A stretch of 64,000 bases of DNA from Spinellus fusiger (lineage: Eukaryota > Mucoromycota > Mucoromycetes > Mucorales > Phycomycetaceae): contig JALLLS010000119.1 in NCBI GenBank assembly GCA_025094145.1, positions 18,295 through 82,294 on the forward strand, given 5' to 3'. Below the pieces are notes generated by a model. The model was given only the letters and a program-made list of their open reading frames with translations, was not told the DNA's origin and searched no databases. Shown here one piece after another: positions 31,090 through 40,978 of the stretch. Position 1 is the first letter of the stretch; each line of letters begins with the position of its first letter. A program made the translations under genes and the position numbers.

Positions 31090-32581
31090 GACCTTTTTCG
31101 GAAAGTATTCGCACAACCTCAGAAAAAAATCGCATACTTTTTTTTTTTTCACTTTTTGCACACCTACTATGAAGATGGACAGGGAAATACTATCGATGAA
31201 TCAGGCAATGAACCTATATTGATGAATTTAGTTAAAGAATGTTTTCCTCTTCAAAATATCATAGACTACAGTACTTACTTGGACTTAAAACCACCCGAGA
31301 AGCCTCAGCCAAAACCCAGGGCCACCAAAAAGGATACAAATTCTACTCCAGCACCTGTGTCTTACAAGAAACATGGTGATGATGTTAAAGGTCACTTTTC
31401 TCATCTGATTTATCAACTAGATATGACTACAGGTAAAGCAGCTAAGCAGTTGGGTATTGCTCGTCGAACCGCATACGACTGGATTGAAAGAGATCAGGAA
31501 CAAATCATGCAAAATATGAACAGAGATCTCGAAATTAGGCCTGTAGAGACTCCCAAAAACGGGCCAACCAGCATTATTAAATAAAGATAATAAGAAACAT
31601 CTTTCTGAAAAGTTTTTGGATCACCCTTCTGCAACGTTAGATCAAGCAATGGAAAGTCTTACTGAACAGTTCAAAGACTTGAAAGTTATAAAAACAACGG
31701 TTTACAGCTTTATGACAGAAAAGTGTGCCTTGTCATTTAAGAAAGCACAACTTTATTCAAAGGAAAGAAACTCGCCTGAGAGTATTGAGAAAAGATTTGA
31801 CTGGGTTATCAGATGGAACCAAACAGACATGGATTACAGTAGTAACTGTGTGTTTATTGATGAGTCCGCTTTTCATATAAATCTGAAAGGAACCATGGCT
31901 TGGTCAAAGAAAGGAACCAGAGCAGAGGTTGTTCAGCCCACAACAAGAGCAAAAACAACAACAATTCTGGGAGCTATATCTTCTCGTGGCATTATTAATG
32001 TTAAATTAAGAGTGCCTTATACTTCTTCACCAAGAAAAAGAAAAGCAAACGGAACAACCAAAATGCAGAATACTACTGGAACAGTTACTGGTCATTAATT
32101 TAACTTTATTGCAAGCACTTTGGATGTTTTGGATCTTTACAATGAATTTAAAGGACATTATATAATAATAGATAATGCACCTATCTACACAACTGAAAGT
32201 ATTAGCAGACTTATTGTAAGTTATGGCTATGGATGTGTATACCTTCCACCCTACTCTCCTGAGCTTAATCTCATCGAGCAATTTTGGTCTGTTGTGAAGA
32301 GTAAGCTTAAAAGAGAAAAGCTCTTAGAAAATGAGACGTTAAACATGAGGATCACTGAAGCATGTAGCAATGTTCTTATCAGTGATCTTAAGGGATTTTG
32401 TCGTTACTCTTCTAAATTTGAAACATGTTCAAGTAGAAATACCCTTTAATAAATTTCGCACACTTTGTGCAAAATGAATTTATGAAATTGTGCAAAAAGT
32501 AAAATATAAAGTGTGCGAAAATTGAAAAAAAAAGTGTGCGATTTTTTTCTGAGGTTGTGCGAATACTTTCCGAAAAAGGTG
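31090..32581 (+). mobile_element. IS630-like DDE element (family 1, 1492 bp) with strong terminal repeats
   Basis: Near-perfect inverted repeats of about 45 bp, starting (G/C)ACCTTTTTCGGAAAGTATTC, then GCACAACCTCAG and AAAAAAATCGCA, lie at both ends and are flanked by TA at 31088-31089 and 32582-32583. Inside the repeats are further GTGTGCGA/TGTGCAAAAAG copies. Since both ends are well preserved while the gene has only two or three lesions, the insertion is fairly young. Confidence 0.9.
31156..32449 (+). pseudogene. IS630-like (DDE_3) transposase with two lesions
   Basis: Segment 1 (31156-31584) holds an N-terminal region and a helix-turn-helix (GKAAKQLGIARRTAYDWIER). A one-base deletion near 31578 shifts the frame (expected GRPALLNK can be read across two frames). 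Segment 2 (to 32098) has the first catalytic Asp in VFIDESAFHINL, and ends at a TAA where TGHY is expected. Segment 3 (to 32449) has the second Asp (IIIDNAPIYT) and the Glu in YSPELNLIEQFW. All three catalytic residues survive, so only the deletion and the nonsense codon kill it. The first in-frame ATG is at Met23 of the open segment, so the true start is unclear. Confidence 0.85.
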
Positions 32582-32790
32582 TATCTCTCTCTCATTTACC
32601 TAAATCGACTCCTATTGAGAGTTTTTAGTCAGTTGTTAAAGAGTTACAAGTGGTAGATTTAATGATAAAAAAAAGACTTACAACAAGACCTACCAAGTTA
32701 TTCAACACTATTCCTAAGTATATACTAATAAAGTCAACTGAGTCTTCTTTCAATGTCTTTCTGGATTGCTTAAATAAACAACTGCCTTAA

Positions 32791-33838
32791 TTATGACAAG
32801 AAAAGTCAAAATCTTAATGCGTCAATGGATCATGAAATGCTACTGTTTAGAATTCATAGACACTTATTGGATATTTTTAAATCCACCATTTGGCAACGTA
32901 CACACCGTCATTCATAACCATTGAATTGTAACATCCATTGGTATAAGGGCAGATTGACTCACACCAACCCAGAGAAACTTTCAAGACATTAGACAATCTA
33001 AAAATAAATAAATCATAAGAATTCCCCTCCAGAAAAAGCTTAATTGTAATAGGGACTTTTATTAAGAATATATGGAATAGACAGATAAGCAAATAGTACA
33101 AGAAAAGACTTAGATGAACAATTACAAAGCTCATTGGGAAATATACCTTTGGCTTTCAAAACCACTCTCTAAATACTGATAGTTTTAATAATATGTCAAA
33201 GAAATGGCTGAGTCGTCTTAACAAGAGTCATATAAAGGCAGCTGTAGTGGTTATTTATTGTTTACTCAAGTGTTGTGAAGAAGAGTTGCCCAAAATAGCA
33301 TCCTTCCTTCCTTCTACTACCAAGACTCAGGCAGATCATGTTAGAAGTAAATTCATCACTATAAAAGAAACATAGCCAGATTATATCTAGGGGATAGTGA
33401 CTAGAATATCATATTATTCTATATCTACACAGAGTCTCAGATGCATAGTGTTTATTAATCACAGACCATTGTCTCTAATACAAACTCTCAGAATAAACAT
33501 AAAGAGAGAACAATTATACGAAATGACAAGCTATACCCTAAAAAAAGAATAAGAGACGATTCAGATGAGCATCACTCGTTGTACAATTATTGTCTATTCT
33601 CTTCTACTGCAACAGATAGTGCATTTTACTTCTTTACTTTGTTTATCGCTTGATATGAACACTCCGTATGCATTCAACGAGTCTTCCACACCATACATGG
33701 ATACAATCTGACATGTGTTTACACAACCAACACCGAATTATAGTTTATTAAAAGAAAAAAAAGACAAGTATAAATTTCATGGCTAAAACAGTCTATTAGA
33801 GTTTTTTTTTTAGTTTCATACATTGTTTTCATAAATTA
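32791..33838. other. AT-rich DNA, no supported gene
   Basis: Two short ORFs (32877-33134 minus; 33193-33375 plus) lack recognisable motifs. The region lies between the IS630-like nest and the Helitron end, so it is probably TE debris. Confidence 0.3.
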
Positions 33839-33937
33839 CTAGTAGCCACCTGGCTCATTGCGGGCCATGACTGCCGGCCCTTTGGGTGTGCAGATCAAGC
33901 CAATGCTTATCAGAATTGTGTCTTACAGTGTTGATAT

Positions 33938-34144
33938 CTATTTTTTGGGATTCAGATTTCGAAGTAGTATTATGGAAGACTCTATTTTCAGTTTTAGATA
34001 GTGAGGAGTAAGTCCGCTTAGGTTTAGGCTGTTGAGATACTCTATCGGAAGATCCATGGCATCTGATTCATCTGTGAGTGCTTTACTATTACTGTAAAAA
34101 ACTAAAGATTTCTCCAAAAGGAAGTCTGTCCACAATTCAATCAT
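33938..34144 (-). pseudogene. Helitron helicase fragment (C-terminal motifs)
   Basis: LPIEYLNSLNLSGLTPHYLKLKIESSIILLRNLNPKK matches the Helitron helicase stretch around EFLNSLNLSGLPPHxLxLK..xPIMLLRNL that precedes motif VI. It lies directly before the element's 3' end. Confidence 0.85.
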
Positions 34145-34523
34145 TGATCTGGGGTACTATTGCTATTGATAATCCACAACAATAAATATAGAAGTATTTG
34201 TACTTTAAATAACTCACACTATTTATAAGATTAGATGGTCAATTTTCCATATATCTTTATAGTATCAGATCATTCAAGTAACCTAGAGATATAAAAAAGG
34301 TACTTGAGATACATCAAGGAAATTCAGATACAATAACTCTACTTCAGATATACTAATTATGTTTTATTAGTAAGCTCTTTATTATCAAATATTTAATTCA
34401 ATAATCTGTATCATCAGATATTTGAATGTATTTGGTATATATATGACATGAATTAAGAATAACAATACTACTTCTTTGTATAACATCAGAGTATTTTGGC
34501 GTAATTATAGTTTTTGTAGTTAC

Positions 34524-34895
34524 TTAGTCTCTTGTGTATGATGGCAATGTGTCATTTTCAGGATGTAATATGCTACCATGGATTGTATCTGTTAAATGAT
34601 TCATGTCATGGTGTGTTAACAACATATCATCATAAACTCTGATCGATTTTGAGTCTTCTTCTGTCTGAGCACTTCTATTGCTAACATCAAGGAGGTGTCT
34701 GGAAAACTGCTGCAAGGTGTTTGAAAGTATACTGTTTTCTGGTGATATGGCTTGCTCAAAATGTGTATTCACAACTAACTTGAATATCTTTAAGTTCCAA
34801 GTAGAAGATCGGTTTATACACTGATCAACACTATCCATCATACCTTCTTTGTGGGCAACTGGGAGAACTTGGCAGAAATCACCACCAAAAAGCAC
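34524..34895 (-). pseudogene. Helitron/Pif1-like helicase fragment (motif II-III region)
   Basis: LFGGDFCQVLPVAHKEGMMD is the GGDFRQ-L-PV motif of Pif1-type helicases in Helitrons, followed by degenerate sequence to VYDDMLLTHHDM. The Walker A part is missing. Confidence 0.85.
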
Positions 34896-35029
34896 ACATA
34901 CTAATGTAGGCTATTGTACTCTTATAATATCTTTAAAAGATCTATCAACTGCATTAAAATACACTGCAGCTTATCGTAGATACTTTATTCCAGACCATTG
35001 ATTTTGTAACTGTTTTCTTTAAAACTGCT

Positions 35030-35560
35030 AACTGTTAGTCTATCGTTTCTAGCGTATAAGATCCAAGGTAACAACATCTTGTATGTTGCTTAGTATATCT
35101 CTTTTCAGTGTTTCATAGTTATGCTGTATGAAATCTAAGTGACCTTACTCAATGTCAGCATATACTATATACTGATAAAGAGAGCTTTCGAAATAAATGC
35201 AAGTAAATGGAGTCATTTCTGTACATTAATATGGAGCAGTAGTATTTCATTGTGCTTATCATGATATTTTGGTCATTGACTGAGCATGTTTTTATAGTCC
35301 AACCTAACTGTCTTATAGGATAAAGAAGTACGTATCTCATAGGATTGTATGACTGATTCATCTCACTCATTCTCTGTAATAGGCTGCCATTTATTGGTCA
35401 TATAAGAATGCCACTACTTTCTGTCTGGTATCTATCATTATTTGGACAATTGTAATGACTTTTGCGCAAATAGCCATATCCATAACAGTTTTTACATCGA
35501 ATATTCTTATTTGATATCTCAGATTATTGCATGTTGGTGTCAATTCCCTTGATATCAACC
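35030..35560 (-). pseudogene. Helitron Rep-like N-terminal fragment
   Basis: Reads, with stops, EMNQSYNPMRYVLLYPIRQLGWTIKT…YCSILMYRNDSIYLHLFRKL, the Helitron_like_N pattern (MNQxYDPLxYVLLFPxGxxGW … Y.xRLMxRxNExNxLHxxGRLFQQY). Continuing leftward in shifted frames are YADIE and HLDFIQHNYETLKRDI-like remnants. Confidence 0.75.
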
Positions 35561-35650
35561 TCTACTTTCTTGTTCTGTTGGTTTGCAGAATTAAGAGAAC
35601 ATTTGCAATGAGTTATTCAATACTTTCCAATCTGCCCACAGATTGAGCAG

Positions 35651-36881
35651 TATATAGTATGATTTGGCATTCAGCTAACTTTGAAAAGAAGGGAAAAAGA
35701 AAGAGTGCTAATGTAGTTCCATATTTCTTCCTTGTTTGCTCACTCACTCAAGAAATACTGATATGTTCGGCAAAAGAATATTAGCTATCTATTTGTCTGC
35801 TCGAAATAAGGCTTATATGTCCGGTGAAAAAATGTGTCCGACAAAAGGACCCGACTTTTTTTATTTTTATTTTTATACGAATGACTAACTGCTAAAGAGC
35901 TCGTTTATATATATTTATATATGTATATTAAATATATAAGATTCTATTTATCAACAATATATTTCACTGAGAATACAATTTGATAACGAGGTATGCTACA
36001 AAAGAAAATAATAATTTGGATACTTGCAAACCTTTTGATTTTTAAACATAGTTCCATAAAAGGGCAAAATTGTGTTATGTCTTAAAAGGAAGGAGATATC
36101 ATCGCTTAAAGGCCAGACAAATCTCCTGGTGTGTAGACAGGATCATGATATGATGTTTTAGTAAGGTAAAAGAATTCAATAGAAAGAACTTTGGGTGAAT
36201 AGAAAGGAAAAGGTTCCACCACCAAAAGAGAAAAAGAGTATTAAAGAGTATTAAAGAGTATTAAAGAGTATAGGTGTTGTCGGAAATATGATGGTGCTTC
36301 TCCTGAAGCATGAGGACCCACTATGTTTTTACTGTCACAAGAAGTTTCCATGTACCAATATAGAAACTATAGAAACAGGATGGCTATACATGCCCCTGAA
36401 TATTCATAGAAAAATAGATAGTATATAAGCAAGCATAGAAGCAAACATTTACAAGTTGAAGAATATACTTTCTATTTTGCCAAGCACACTTTTTGCCTCT
36501 GCCTTCTAAACAATGTAAAGATAGAATTCTTTTAACAGTGCCATACGTCTGTTTAATATCGAGAACCAAAGAGTCAGTTATTTGTCACTTGTGAATCCAC
36601 AAACAAACGGAATAAACAGAAGTAGTCTTCTGATGGATTCTTTTTCTATATTTAATAACCATTTAACTATCATTCAAGAGACACATGTAGGTTGAAGGTA
36701 CACACATGTAATTCTCTATATGTCCAATCATACAGTTCATTAGGGAGTAGTTTCCTCATTTATCCAGGATAATTTAACAGTATTGTTTTTTATTCTATTT
36801 TGTAAGGACAATATAAGTACACTCTAAACCAACAGTCACAATTGGTAAAGAGAGATCAGATTCACTAATTAGAATACAGTA
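35651..36881. other. AT-rich DNA, no gene seen; short tandem repeat
   Basis: Includes an (ATTAAAGAGT)n tandem of about four units at 36238-36271. No coding region is supported; the ORF at 36384-36569 is probably chance. Confidence 0.4.
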
Positions 36882-36966
36882 CAGTTCAAAGTATTCTATT
36901 TTATTTTGGGTGTGGATTGCTATTGTTCAAAAACCCAAATAAACAAGAAGTGTGTTAAGTAGTTAA

Positions 36967-37144
36967 AAAGTATATTTCTCAAAGACTTAATTCTTCAAAA
37001 TCCAAAGACTACTTATACAATTCTTCTTCTAAGGTATGTCTGATACAAGACTAATTTTCAATAGCATTCTCTATAAAAAATGCACGGACAATAATCTTCC
37101 CTTCTCCAGACTTCCAGGGACAGAATCTTTCCTTATTTGTAACA
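36967..37144. repeat. 178-bp segment, copy 1
   Basis: Matches 40211-40388 over its whole length with, by eye, a single difference (TATATTTCTC against TATATCTCTC). It lies inside the 36882 IS630-like element. Confidence 0.9.
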
Positions 37145-37370
37145 GTTGCATGATGGAACTACTCAGGGGTTATTTTTTATTGGAGGTTGCAAAAAGGCTT
37201 ATCTGTTTGTGTCGCTGCTTCCATAGCCAATGTGATCCATAGCACAGAAAACAACTGGTACCAAAAATATCCAAGCAATCCTGATAACTATGAAATGGAA
37301 AAATAGAAAAAGAAAGGCCGCCCCACCCAAATTTCCTCAATCAAAAGGTACAACAACTGATCATTACTTT

Positions 37371-37724
37371 GGCTTTAAACACTGGACATTATGGATAGAT
37401 ATCCTGAAATGAAAGGCTTTTATCTTATCGTGGATAATGCCCTAATTCATTCATAAAGTGAAGTAATCAATAGGGTAGAGAGTAGAAACAATGACTACAG
37501 ATGCGTCTATCTATCTTCCTCTGTATTCTCCAGAAATCAATCCAATTGAACAATTCTGGGCTGTAGTTAAGCATAAAGTAAAGCGCAATCAACTCATGGA
37601 GTCTAGAATGCTCTCACAAAGAATAACTAAAGCATATAATAATATCCCTTTATATCATCTTGTCACCATTACTCAACATTCTAAAAGCCATTTTGAAAAC
37701 TGCTTAAACAAGGTCTCTATCTAA
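37371..37724 (+). pseudogene. IS630-like (DDE_3) transposase, C-terminal relic
   Basis: Across one stop, the frame reads MKGFYLIVDNALIHS (second catalytic Asp) then CVYLPLYSPEINPIEQFWAVVKHKVKRNQL (catalytic Glu) and ends HFENCLNKVSI-stop. The N-terminal half with the first Asp is missing. The short ORF at 37036-37242 belongs to the duplicated non-coding segment and is not counted as a gene. Confidence 0.8.
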
Positions 37725-37989
37725 ATAAAATGTCCCATATTGACCTCTATAAGGGTTCCAACTTGGCTTTGAAAGGTGTTCCAAATTAAGTTCAAATTTT
37801 ATTCAGTTTTGATTGGTTGAGTGTTCCAATTTCTTCTTGAAAAATGCATGACTGAGTTCAAAAAGGGTTCAGTTTGAGTAGAAGCACTGTATTGTAGTTA
37901 TTTTTCAAAAGTTATCATAAGGTGGCTAATATGCCCAATGCACAAATAGCAAACCGCACCCAAGAATAAAATAAAAATGCTTTAAACTA

Positions 37990-38394
37990 TATGCACTTAG
38001 GAGTGCTTTATAAAATTCCATGTCATAAATATCACTTAAAGTGGATTCTTTATTATCTCTTCCTTTTCAGTCTAATCATCTCTGCTCAATTATTATATAT
38101 CCAGTAGTTAAATGTTCTTAAAGCAGAGAAGATACATATAAATAGTCTTAAAGGAAGATGAAGGAAAGTGACAAAAATAAAATTAGATCGTGCATTACCA
38201 TTGTACTGTGACCAGAGTACAGGTTAAGCAAGACAGTTAATACATAACGATATTTGTACTATTATGTCATCCTATGTTTGGCCACAAGATTGTACTTTGA
38301 GCTTCATTACTATATTTGATAAAATCCAGACAAGCCTATTTATTCTTGCTTTCTTTCATATTCTCGCTCTTCTCCTTCCTCCTTCCTTCTTTTA
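37990..38394. promoter_or_regulatory. Upstream region of the GS-like gene
   Basis: AT-rich; C/T-rich just before the start (CTTTCTTTCAT…CTCCTTCCTCCTTCCTTC at 38350-38390), a common fungal promoter/5' UTR pattern. No other feature is supported. Confidence 0.35.
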
Positions 38395-39929
38395 ATGTCG
38401 CATCCAAAGACTGTTCAAGCCACTAGAGAGAACATTGAGAGTCTATTAAAAGATGATATCAAGGTCAAAGTGGCTGCTGTGGATATTGACGGTGTATTGC
38501 GCGGAAAAGTAATGCACAAGAGCAAGTTCCTACAATCCCTTGATAATGGATTTGGTAAGTCAATACAGCAGGCAATAGTACTGACCCTCAAGGCTTTTGT
38601 TCTATATTGTTTGGTTGGGATATCAAAGACACGCTTTACACAACCCCTAAAGACGACCGTGTTGAATCTGAGTTTGGTGATTTGATAGCCATGGTGGATA
38701 TAACGACCTATCGTCGTATTCCATGGGAAAACAATATCGCAGTATTCCTTCTTTATCTTGTTCAACCTACTACTCTCCAACCCGTACCATTCTGCCCACG
38801 TACCCTTATAAAAAGTGTGGCTGATGAACTCTCTACCCAGGGCTTAAAGGCCTACTGTGGAATAGAGTATGAGTTCTACTGCTTCAAGGAGACAACCGAA
38901 TCCCTCGAGAAAAAGGGCTACTCTAATCTGATTCCATTGACACTTGGAATGTGTGGGTACTCAATATTGAGACCTAGCCAAAACCAAGAGTTCTATGATA
39001 ATGCATTTAACTGGCTTGCAGACCTTGGAATAGATATTGAGGGCTGGCATACAGAAACAGGACCAGGTGTATTTGAAGCTGCTTTGGCCTACGATGAAGT
39101 TGTATCCATGGCTGACAAAGCGTCACTGTTCAAAACATCCATGAAACAAATTGCCATGAAGCACGGATTTATGGCTTCTTTTATGGCTAAGCCTTATCAG
39201 TCCTTACCAGGTTGTTCAGGACATATACACATGAGTATTAAAAACAACGAGGGAAGAAACTTGTTTGCACCTGTACCAGGAGAGGAGAGTGAAGTGGAAG
39301 GCATGAGTCATATAATGGTGTGGTTTATAGCTGGTATATTGCGTGGATTACCAAGTATCTTGGCGATTCTTGCACCCACTGTCAACAGGTGAGCATGAAA
39401 ATGGAGAGAGATAGAGCTAACAATAAGAAAAGTTATAAGCGATTGGTAGAAAACTACTGGGCGCCAGTAACAGTATCATGGAGTATTGGTGGTCGAGCAG
39501 GTGCTATTCGAGCCATTCTATCCAAAGAGTCTCCTCAATCCAATCGTATTGAGTTGGTAAGTGAGTTAGTCTTGAGGTTCACTACTAATTATACTATTTT
39601 TTTAAATTCTCTAGCGTGTGCCTGGAGCTGATATTAATCCTCAGCTGGCTATGGCTGCTATTCTAAAGTGTGGATATTGGGGTATTAAAACACATCAGAA
39701 ATTGCCAGTCCCATCTCTGACACAAGCTAAAGATGGAATTCCCAGTGTGAGACTTGCAAGGACATTACAAGAAGCTGTGATAGCTATGGAGGACAAAGCA
39801 TCCATAGCAAGAGTTGTTCTTGGTGATGTTTTTGTTGATCATTATGTTGATACAAGAAAACATGAGTGGAACTTGTGGCAAAATGCAGTAACAGATTATG
39901 AGCTGAAGCGTTATATGGAGATTATTTAA
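38395..39929 (+). CDS. Glutamine synthetase-like ligase (GS-I-related family)
   Basis: Four exons (38395-38554, 38593-39388, 39433-39556, 39615-39929), 464 aa, in frame throughout. Family marks: the beta-grasp region (VAAVDIDGVLRGKVM, FCSILFGWD), the metal/glutamate site GIEYEFYCF, HTETGPGVFEAAL, the GSGxHxHxS-type motif in LPGCSGHIHMS, the catalytic-domain NSYKRL across intron 2, and the C-terminal NRIELRVPGADINPQLAMAAIL. This matches the GS-domain proteins related to bacterial GS-I and to FluG/NodGS rather than the compact ~350-aa eukaryotic GS-II that makes bulk glutamine. The likely chemistry is ATP-dependent gamma-glutamyl ligation; the amine partner is unknown. The last introns are short (38, 44 and 58 nt). 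It is the only intact host protein gene between 31 and 64 kb. Confidence 0.88.
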
Positions 39930-40071
39930 AGAAAGGAGTCATCAGCAATAATGAACTCTACGTTTCATTCGGTAGTCTATACATTAAAAGAAAAAGAGGC
40001 AGGGAAAAGCATAATCATTTCTTATTGCTCTATTATTATTATTATTATTATTATTATTGTTTAATAATGTA

Positions 40072-40170
40072 TTAGTAGGCACTTGGCCCTTCGTAATGAG
40101 CCATGATTGCTAACACTTTATGCTCACAACGCAAATGAATGCTTGTCAGAGTTATGTTTTTTTTATAGTG
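40072..40170 (-). mobile_element. Second Helitron 3' terminus (non-autonomous or relic)
   Basis: About 95 bp match the end of the Helitron at 33839-33935. On the minus strand it reads GGGCCAAGTGCCTA-CTAA-T: a short GC hairpin followed by CTRR and T, with the end at 40072. It starts 143 bp downstream of the GS-like stop. The (ATT)n run 40030-40058 borders it. Confidence 0.65.
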
Positions 40171-40210
40171 TTCGGAATCCTTAAGCAAAAAGTGTACTGT
40201 CTGGAATTAT

Positions 40211-40388
40211 AAAGTATATCTCTCAAAGACTTAATTCTTCAAAATCCAAAGACTACTTATACAATTCTTCTTCTAAGGTATGTCTGATACAAGACTAATT
40301 TTCAATAGCATTCTCTATAAAAAATGCACGGACAATAATCTTCCCTTCTCCAGACTTCCAGGGACAGAATCTTTCCTTATTTGTAACA
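40211..40388. repeat. 178-bp segment, copy 2, next to a Helitron end
   Basis: Near-identical to 36967-37144. It lies about 40 bp inside the second Helitron terminus, which fits capture by that Helitron; a simple duplication is the alternative. Confidence 0.85.
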
Positions 40389-40732
40389 CTATAATAAGGG
40401 GCACTTTAAGATAAAAAAGACTAGTAGAGCTCGCGAAAGAGCTGTACACAACACAATTACGTTGAAGGGTTAAGATACTACAAGGGTAATTAACAAGAAA
40501 AATAGACAAGCAATTCAGGACGCTTTGGAGTCTTGTAATTCGATCAAATACTAACAGCGAGATGATTTTCAGACAGGTACTGAGCAATGGAAAATAGGAA
40601 AACGGCTCTGACTTTATGGATATTTACTGCAAAAATGGTACTAAAATGGTACTAATAGGCACAACCACTTCCAGGATCCAAGACCCAACAACCTTTATTC
40701 ATGTCTTAATATTCTAGTTATATAGCTTTTCT
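40389..40732. other. Intergenic/TE-derived DNA
   Basis: A partly open frame on the plus strand (for example INKKNRQAIQDALESCNSI near 40490-40550) has no recognisable family. It is probably a TE fragment. Confidence 0.3.
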
Positions 40733-40759
40733 ACCATAGCACACACCCCGTGCTATGGT
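40733..40759. other. Perfect 10-bp hairpin
   Basis: ACCATAGCAC and GTGCTATGGT flank a 7-nt loop. It lies downstream of the 3' end of LINE 1 and just before a T-tract (40786-40795), so it could be part of that element's 3' region. Confidence 0.6.
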
Positions 40760-40978
40760 GTACTTATTCTTCCAGGACCCTTCTTTTTTTTTTGTAGGGA
40801 GGCCGAAACCTCACATTTTATTTGCTTACACGTCACAGTGAGCGGTGCACACAAAAAACCCCATTTTAGCAAGCTAAAAGGGAAGATAATATATAGATAG
40901 TTGAACTAAAGGAAAAATAAAATAAAGGGATAATACAATATAAGGGATAAGCTATCCAAGGAAGAAAAAAGAAACGTT

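Larger units (their letters stand above)
30824..32790 (+). mobile_element. Old IS630/Tc1-like element (family 2), split by a younger insertion
   Basis: Left end: TA then CAGTTCAAAGTGATTTTTATTTTTGGGTGT (30822 onward), the same start as the elements at 36882 and 48631. Right part: 32590-32790 reads, with stops, LPKSTPIES…SVVKELQVVD…FLDCLNKQLP-stop, the C-terminal end of a DDE_3-type transposase (compare SPEINPIEQFWAVVK in the 37-kb copy). A complete younger element (31090-32581) sits in the middle. The right terminal repeat is not recognisable. Confidence 0.65.
33839..35650 (-). mobile_element. Decayed Helitron (Rep and helicase fragments, 3' end preserved)
   Basis: The 3' end (minus strand) reads AGCCAGGTGGCTA-CTAG-T: a 5-bp hairpin stem (AGCCA/TGGCT) just before CTRR followed by T, the Helitron terminal signature (end at 33839). 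Upstream in the same direction are Pif1-like helicase fragments, then a Rep-type N-terminal fragment. Helitrons replicate by rolling circle and insert between A and T. Large internal deletions and stops make this copy dead. The 5' end was not found. Confidence 0.75.
36882..37989 (+). mobile_element. IS630-like element (family 2), decayed, 1108 bp
   Basis: Left end TA then CAGTTCAAAGTATTCTATTT and GGGTGTGGATTGCT. The right end, reversed, reads TAGTTTAAAGCATTTTTATTTT and TGGGTGCGGTTTGCT, also next to TA. The repeats are diverged. Inside is a transposase relic (37371-37724). The stretch 36967-37144 occurs again almost unchanged at 40211-40388. Confidence 0.7.

Noticed and set aside
37036..37242. 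68-codon plus-strand ORF
   Set aside because: Most of it is the 178-bp segment that recurs at 40211, where the frame is not kept. It is repeat DNA, not a gene.
40389..40590. Gene fragment suggested by an open frame on either strand
   Set aside because: No start, splice signals or family resemblance; more likely TE debris.
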